From Emmonsiellopsis sp. PD_33 (lineage: Eukaryota > Ascomycota > Eurotiomycetes > Onygenales > Ajellomycetaceae), in assembly GCA_032988165.1 (NCBI GenBank), contig JANTQF010000338.1, positions 1 through 38,101 of the forward strand: DNA of 38,101 nucleotides, given 5' to 3'. This document shows positions 34,758 through 38,101 of this stretch, piece by piece. How positions within the stretch are numbered: the first letter of the stretch is position 1; every line of letters begins with the position of its first letter. The notes beneath the pieces are model-generated. The model was not told where the DNA came from, searched no databases, and was given only the letters and a program-made list of their open reading frames with translations. The position numbers and the translations under genes were made by a program.

Positions 34758-35909
34758 GATGGGCGGAGGAGATGAGGAGGGGTCTGGCGCTCGCTCCTTT
34801 CCGCGCCGACGCGCAGCCTAATGAATAAATACAGCAGACGATGCGGCCAAGCGGTGTGTGATTAGGCGATAGACGATGAAGTGAGGCTAGATGAGGACTC
34901 TGTGCGAGGAGGAGTGAGGGGAAGGCTGCGGCTGTGGAAGGCTAACTAGGCGGAGATAAGAGGTAACGTCGAGTTAATGGGGGGTGGTTTGCCTAGGAGG
35001 GATAGTGAATGCAGAGGAGCAAAGACAGAAGCAATCAGAGCAGCTGTGAGAAAAGCGCCGGGTCGTGTCTTGGAAGTTGGAGCGGGAGTCGAGTGCTGGG
35101 GCAAAATTCAAAGGCAGAGAAGCGCTGAGATGAGGTTGTCGCCGCGGCCAATCCCTGCAGCCGTCGACGTAATGCCCAGATGCGCCCGCCGGACGTACCG
35201 CATGTGGACTCGCCGCCTGCCGTTGTATGGGGTGGCCCATAGCAGTACATGTGCTTATTTCTATGCTTACGGATATCTCATCTGCTCTCTAGATCTTGCA
35301 TCTGCTCTTCTGTCTACTCTTCTACTGTATACCCTCTTCTTGCTGGTTTCATTTCTACACCTGGAGTAAAATAAATCGAAGAAAGTGCGCGGACCTGGAC
35401 GGCATCCATGGAACAGCAGCGGGAGAGCCATGGAATGCGCGCCAGATATCCTGTTCCTTGCAACCCTCACCATCTGGATATATTTCGAACCTGCGACGAG
35501 TAGGGTCGGCGTAATGCGGAGCTGGAGACGGTATCCTGTGAGAAGCGAGCCGCAGACGGCGATTCCGCTGCAGAGGAGCAGTCATGGGCATCGATGACGC
35601 TGTTCTCCATGCCGTTGTCAGCTTGGGTGGGAGCGGAGTGTGGCGGTGCAGCTGGTTTGCCTTTGCCTTTGCCCAACAGAGAGCGAACTTTACCTGGCAA
35701 TAGGGCAGGAGTAGATATCCCGGTTGGTGGGAATGGACGCCATCAGCTTCCATAGCCAGTGGTTGTCGAGGTAGAAGTAGAGTGATGTGGCAGTGACGTC
35801 GAGACAGGGAGTCAGGGACACAGACAGCCCTGGAGGCTGGAGGGAAATCCCCGAGTCTTGAGCCAGCTCTCGGTTAAAAGGCAGTCGGCCATCACATGAT
35901 CCAGACCCA
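34758..35909. other. Patatin leader/promoter and spacer before the tRNA
   Basis: On the minus strand the region about 34860-35100 is C/T-rich and probably contains the patatin core promoter. Further up, a minus-strand ATG at 35753 opens 132 codons to 35355, without a recognisable domain; it may be an upstream ORF of a long leader, a tiny gene or chance. Nothing is supported on the plus strand before the tRNA. Confidence 0.4.
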
Positions 35910-35997
35910 GCCCGCGTGGCTCAGTTGGCTAGAGCGTTCGGCTTTTAACAACGCGATTGTTACCGAAATGTCCAGAGTTCGAGCCTCTGCGTGGGCG
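35910..35997 (+). tRNA. tRNA-Lys (anticodon UUU), with 14-base intron
   Basis: The cloverleaf closes well. The acceptor stem GCCCGCG pairs with CGTGGGC through one G-T pair; the D stem is GCTC/GAGC; the anticodon stem is TTCGG/CCGAA around loop C-T-TTT-A..A; the T arm is CAGAG-TTCGAGC-CTCTG. The anticodon TTT (35944-35946) reads lysine codons. An intron at 35948-35961 sits in the canonical place, one base 3' of the anticodon; it and its flanks form a TAACAA/TTGTTA hairpin. The mature length is 74 before CCA. Internal A and B boxes should drive RNA polymerase III. Confidence 0.95.
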
Positions 35998-36006
35998 TCT
36001 CCTTTC

Positions 36007-36027
36007 TTTTTTATTTTTATTTTTTTT
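36007..36027 (+). terminator. Pol III terminator of the tRNA gene
   Basis: A run of six T begins 9 bases after the tRNA end, followed by T5 and T8 runs; this is the expected RNA polymerase III stop signal. Confidence 0.8.
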
Positions 36028-36208
36028 ATATTACCTGCGAAAACAACACAGCGTGTAAAACAATACACGACTATAATTAAATATTTTGCGCGCCGATGTT
36101 GAGTGCGGAATCGCGGTGGTCGAAACTCTTGGCATGGTCTCCAATGCCGAGATATCAGCTTCGTCGCTTTCTATCACCAACATCCTCCAAGATGCGCTGT
36201 ACAAAACC

Positions 36209-37510
36209 ATGCTGTTGCGGCCCCCTGTTGCTCCCGCATGGAAATCTACCTTTCTCAGACCAGCCTCTATTCAATGCAGGACATCATGTTTCCACACCCT
36301 CCGCCAAAATAACCCCAACCCCCGTCTGAACAACGCCCGCCAATTCCCCTCCAAGACAGCTACAGCTACAGCTACACCCAGCTATCCATACCTACACCAT
36401 GGAGTTCGAAGCATTCCCTGGGGCACACGTCGCCTCAGCACCGCCCTACCAGCCGTGCTCGTCCCCCCCGTTGTTTTTGTGGGATTGGCCTTGACCCTCT
36501 GGTTCTACAAGTGCTGCATGATGGTTATTTTCCAGAACAAGATCATATACATGCCCTCCATCCCGCCATTTTCTAGAGCAGAGAAAATAGAGGACTATGA
36601 AAAGGCGTGTCGGCCTGTGATCTGGGAAGAGAAGCGCATTCGGTCTTTGGATGGGACTCAAATTGCCCTGTGTGTTGGCAGTGTGGAGGGGGCCTCCCAT
36701 CTTCAGACAGGGATAGATGCCCAGGGCACAAGTGGGAAAAGGAAGCATGTGGTTGTCCTATATTTCCAGGGGTGAGACATCACCGTATCTATTGGCAATA
36801 ACCAAAAGTTCTTCAGAGCTAACTATTCCAGCAATGCCTCCTCCTTGCCTCCCCGTCTCCCCCTCCTATCAGCTCCCCTCAAAATCCTCAGCAAAACCAA
36901 CCCATTACAAACAGACTACACAATCGTCGCCCTTTCCTATCGCGGCTACTGGACATCTCGCGGTCGAGCATCCCAAAATGGCCTCGAACTCGACGCTCTC
37001 GCCGCCCTGCGCTGGGTTGAAAACACCTACGTCCAGGACCCCGCACACACCCGCCTAATATTATGGGGCCAAAGCATCGGTGCCGGCGTCGCAACCGGCC
37101 TCCTACAACAAAACCTCAGCTCCAAAACGCCACCCGTGAAAGTAAACGGCGTCATCCTCGAAACCCCCTTCGTCAACACCCGCAGCATGCTCGCAGCCCT
37201 CTACCCGCAGAAATGGCTCCCGTATCGCTACCTATGGCCGTTCCTGCGCAGCTGGTGGGATTCAGAGGGTGCGTTGAGGGCCGTTGCGCAATCAAAGCCG
37301 GGAAAGGATCTACCCATTCTGATCATTTCGGCCGCCAAAGATGAGATTGTGCCGGAGGAACAGGCGGATTATTTGGAGAAGTTGACGAGGGGGCTGGGGT
37401 TTGATGTCAGGAGGAAGGATGTGTCGGGCTCGTTGCATACGGAGGCCACGATTCGGGCGGAGGGGAGGGAGGCGGTTGTGACTTTTTTGAGAAGCGCTGG
37501 GGAGGGGTGA
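36209..37510 (+). CDS. Membrane-anchored alpha/beta hydrolase (Bem46/ABHD-like)
   Basis: Two exons, 36209-36771 and 36832-37510, joined over a 60-base GTGAGA..CCAG intron with a GCTAAC branch point; product 413 residues. Residues 1-35 are rich in Arg, Ser and hydrophobic residues with few acids, like a mitochondrial or organelle targeting stretch. A transmembrane segment at about 79-99 (ALPAVLVPPVVFVGLAL) anchors the protein. The hydrolase core follows: VVVLYFQGNASS with the oxyanion residues, LSYRGYW, the nucleophile elbow GQSIGAG with Ser269, Asp358 in SAAKDEIVP and His390 in SLHTE. The complete triad predicts an active serine hydrolase; the substrate is unknown. ATGs in the same frame at 36134 and in another frame at 36096 make the start uncertain; 36209 was chosen because it begins the targeting-like region. 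Confidence 0.87.
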
Positions 37511-37944
37511 GGTCCCTTGATACACCCTGTGCCAGGCGAGGATATATCAAAGTCCATCTGCGAACAAATCCTACATGTCAACGAAGCCACACATCTAGGG
37601 GGTGTAAAAAGGGGAAACCCCTTGGAGTGATGCTGGCTCGCTTCTCTACGTGCCTGATGGATGAGACCCCACATCATATCAACTTCCATTTTCCTACATC
37701 GTTGTTTATCTTGTGTCTTGTCGACTATTCCCAAACAGTTATCCCGAATCCCTGGAAGGCCAAGCCTGCCAAACCTAATGTCGGCTCCGCAACATATGAC
37801 ATAACCGGAAACCTTAATGCCCCTGTGGACTTCTAGACCGACGTTTACACCACCTCTACGCCTTCATTTTACGTCCAAGCTCAAATACAGTCCTCATATA
37901 CGCCAGGATGTGAAACTTCCCATCTCCGAGCCATTGCCACCTAA
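37511..37944. other. Spacer after the hydrolase gene
   Basis: Holds the hydrolase 3' region. I looked here, in all plus frames, for the glycine-rich SAM-binding motif expected upstream of the methyltransferase piece and did not find it. Confidence 0.5.
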
Positions 37945-38101
37945 CAACGTCAACCACATCCATCCGCGAAGCCCATCCCAGATAATGTTGAGTTCATTGT
38001 CGACGACGCATTGCAAGAATGGACATTCCCCAAGTCGTCGTTCGATTTCATACATATTCGCTGTCTGGGTGGTAGCATACCCGATTGGCCGCGGCTATTA
38101 A
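37945..38101 (+). CDS. LaeA-like SAM-dependent methyltransferase fragment (runs off the edge)
   Basis: The frame is open from 37945 to the window end. Its product contains DNVEFIVDDALQEWTF followed by SFDFIHIRCLGGSIPDWPRLL. This matches the acidic-loop and FDFIHxRxLxGSIxDWPxLL block of fungal class I methyltransferases of the LaeA-like/secondary-metabolite type (Methyltransf_23 group). The SAM-binding GxGxG motif should precede it by some 40-60 residues but is absent upstream. A TAA at 37942 closes the frame; an acceptor-like CATCCCAG ending at 37981 could start an exon here. So it is either an internal exon of a gene starting elsewhere or a 5'-truncated relic. Partial; the 3' end is not visible. 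Confidence 0.6.

Noticed and set aside
37817..38101. 94-codon plus frame ending at the last base
   Set aside because: Overlaps the methyltransferase fragment in another frame; only the latter has recognisable motifs.

Overview
The window is nuclear DNA of a filamentous ascomycete, most likely a eurotiomycete (Eurotiales or Onygenales). Evidence: an unmistakable StuA-type APSES regulator, short introns (57-114 bases) with GT..AG ends and CTAAC/CTGAC-like branch points, a tRNA-Lys split by a 14-base intron, and many short simple repeats. I cannot name the species. Gene models were built by hand from reading frames, splice sites and family resemblance.

Layout. 1-1315: gene-free, AT-rich at the left edge. 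1316-3493 (minus): stuA, four exons, with a long structured leader to its right (upstream ORFs, an in-frame extension without ATG, a purine tract with a G-quadruplex motif). About 5.1-24.0 kb: roughly 19 kb with no convincing gene, holding microsatellites, one PIF/Harbinger (Tourist-like) MITE at 17299-17711 with a TAA target duplication, and a possible broken small gene near 18.2-18.7 kb. 24024-25142 (plus): a small BRCT-domain protein. 27874-30869 (minus): a NIPA/DUF803 magnesium-transporter-like membrane protein with a very long disordered tail. 32550-34757 (minus): a patatin-like protein whose nucleophile serine is glycine. 35910-35997 (plus): tRNA-Lys(UUU) with intron. 36209-37510 (plus): a membrane-anchored alpha/beta hydrolase. 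37945-38101 (plus): a piece of a LaeA-like SAM-dependent methyltransferase running off the edge.

The genes do not form an evident pathway or biosynthetic cluster. stuA is a developmental regulator, and the large unit to its right looks like regulatory or eroded DNA. The right third is ordinary housekeeping territory. The best leads are the apparently catalytically dead patatin, the stuA leader and upstream in-frame extension, the MITE, the BRCT protein with a PCNA-binding-like tail, and the methyltransferase fragment.
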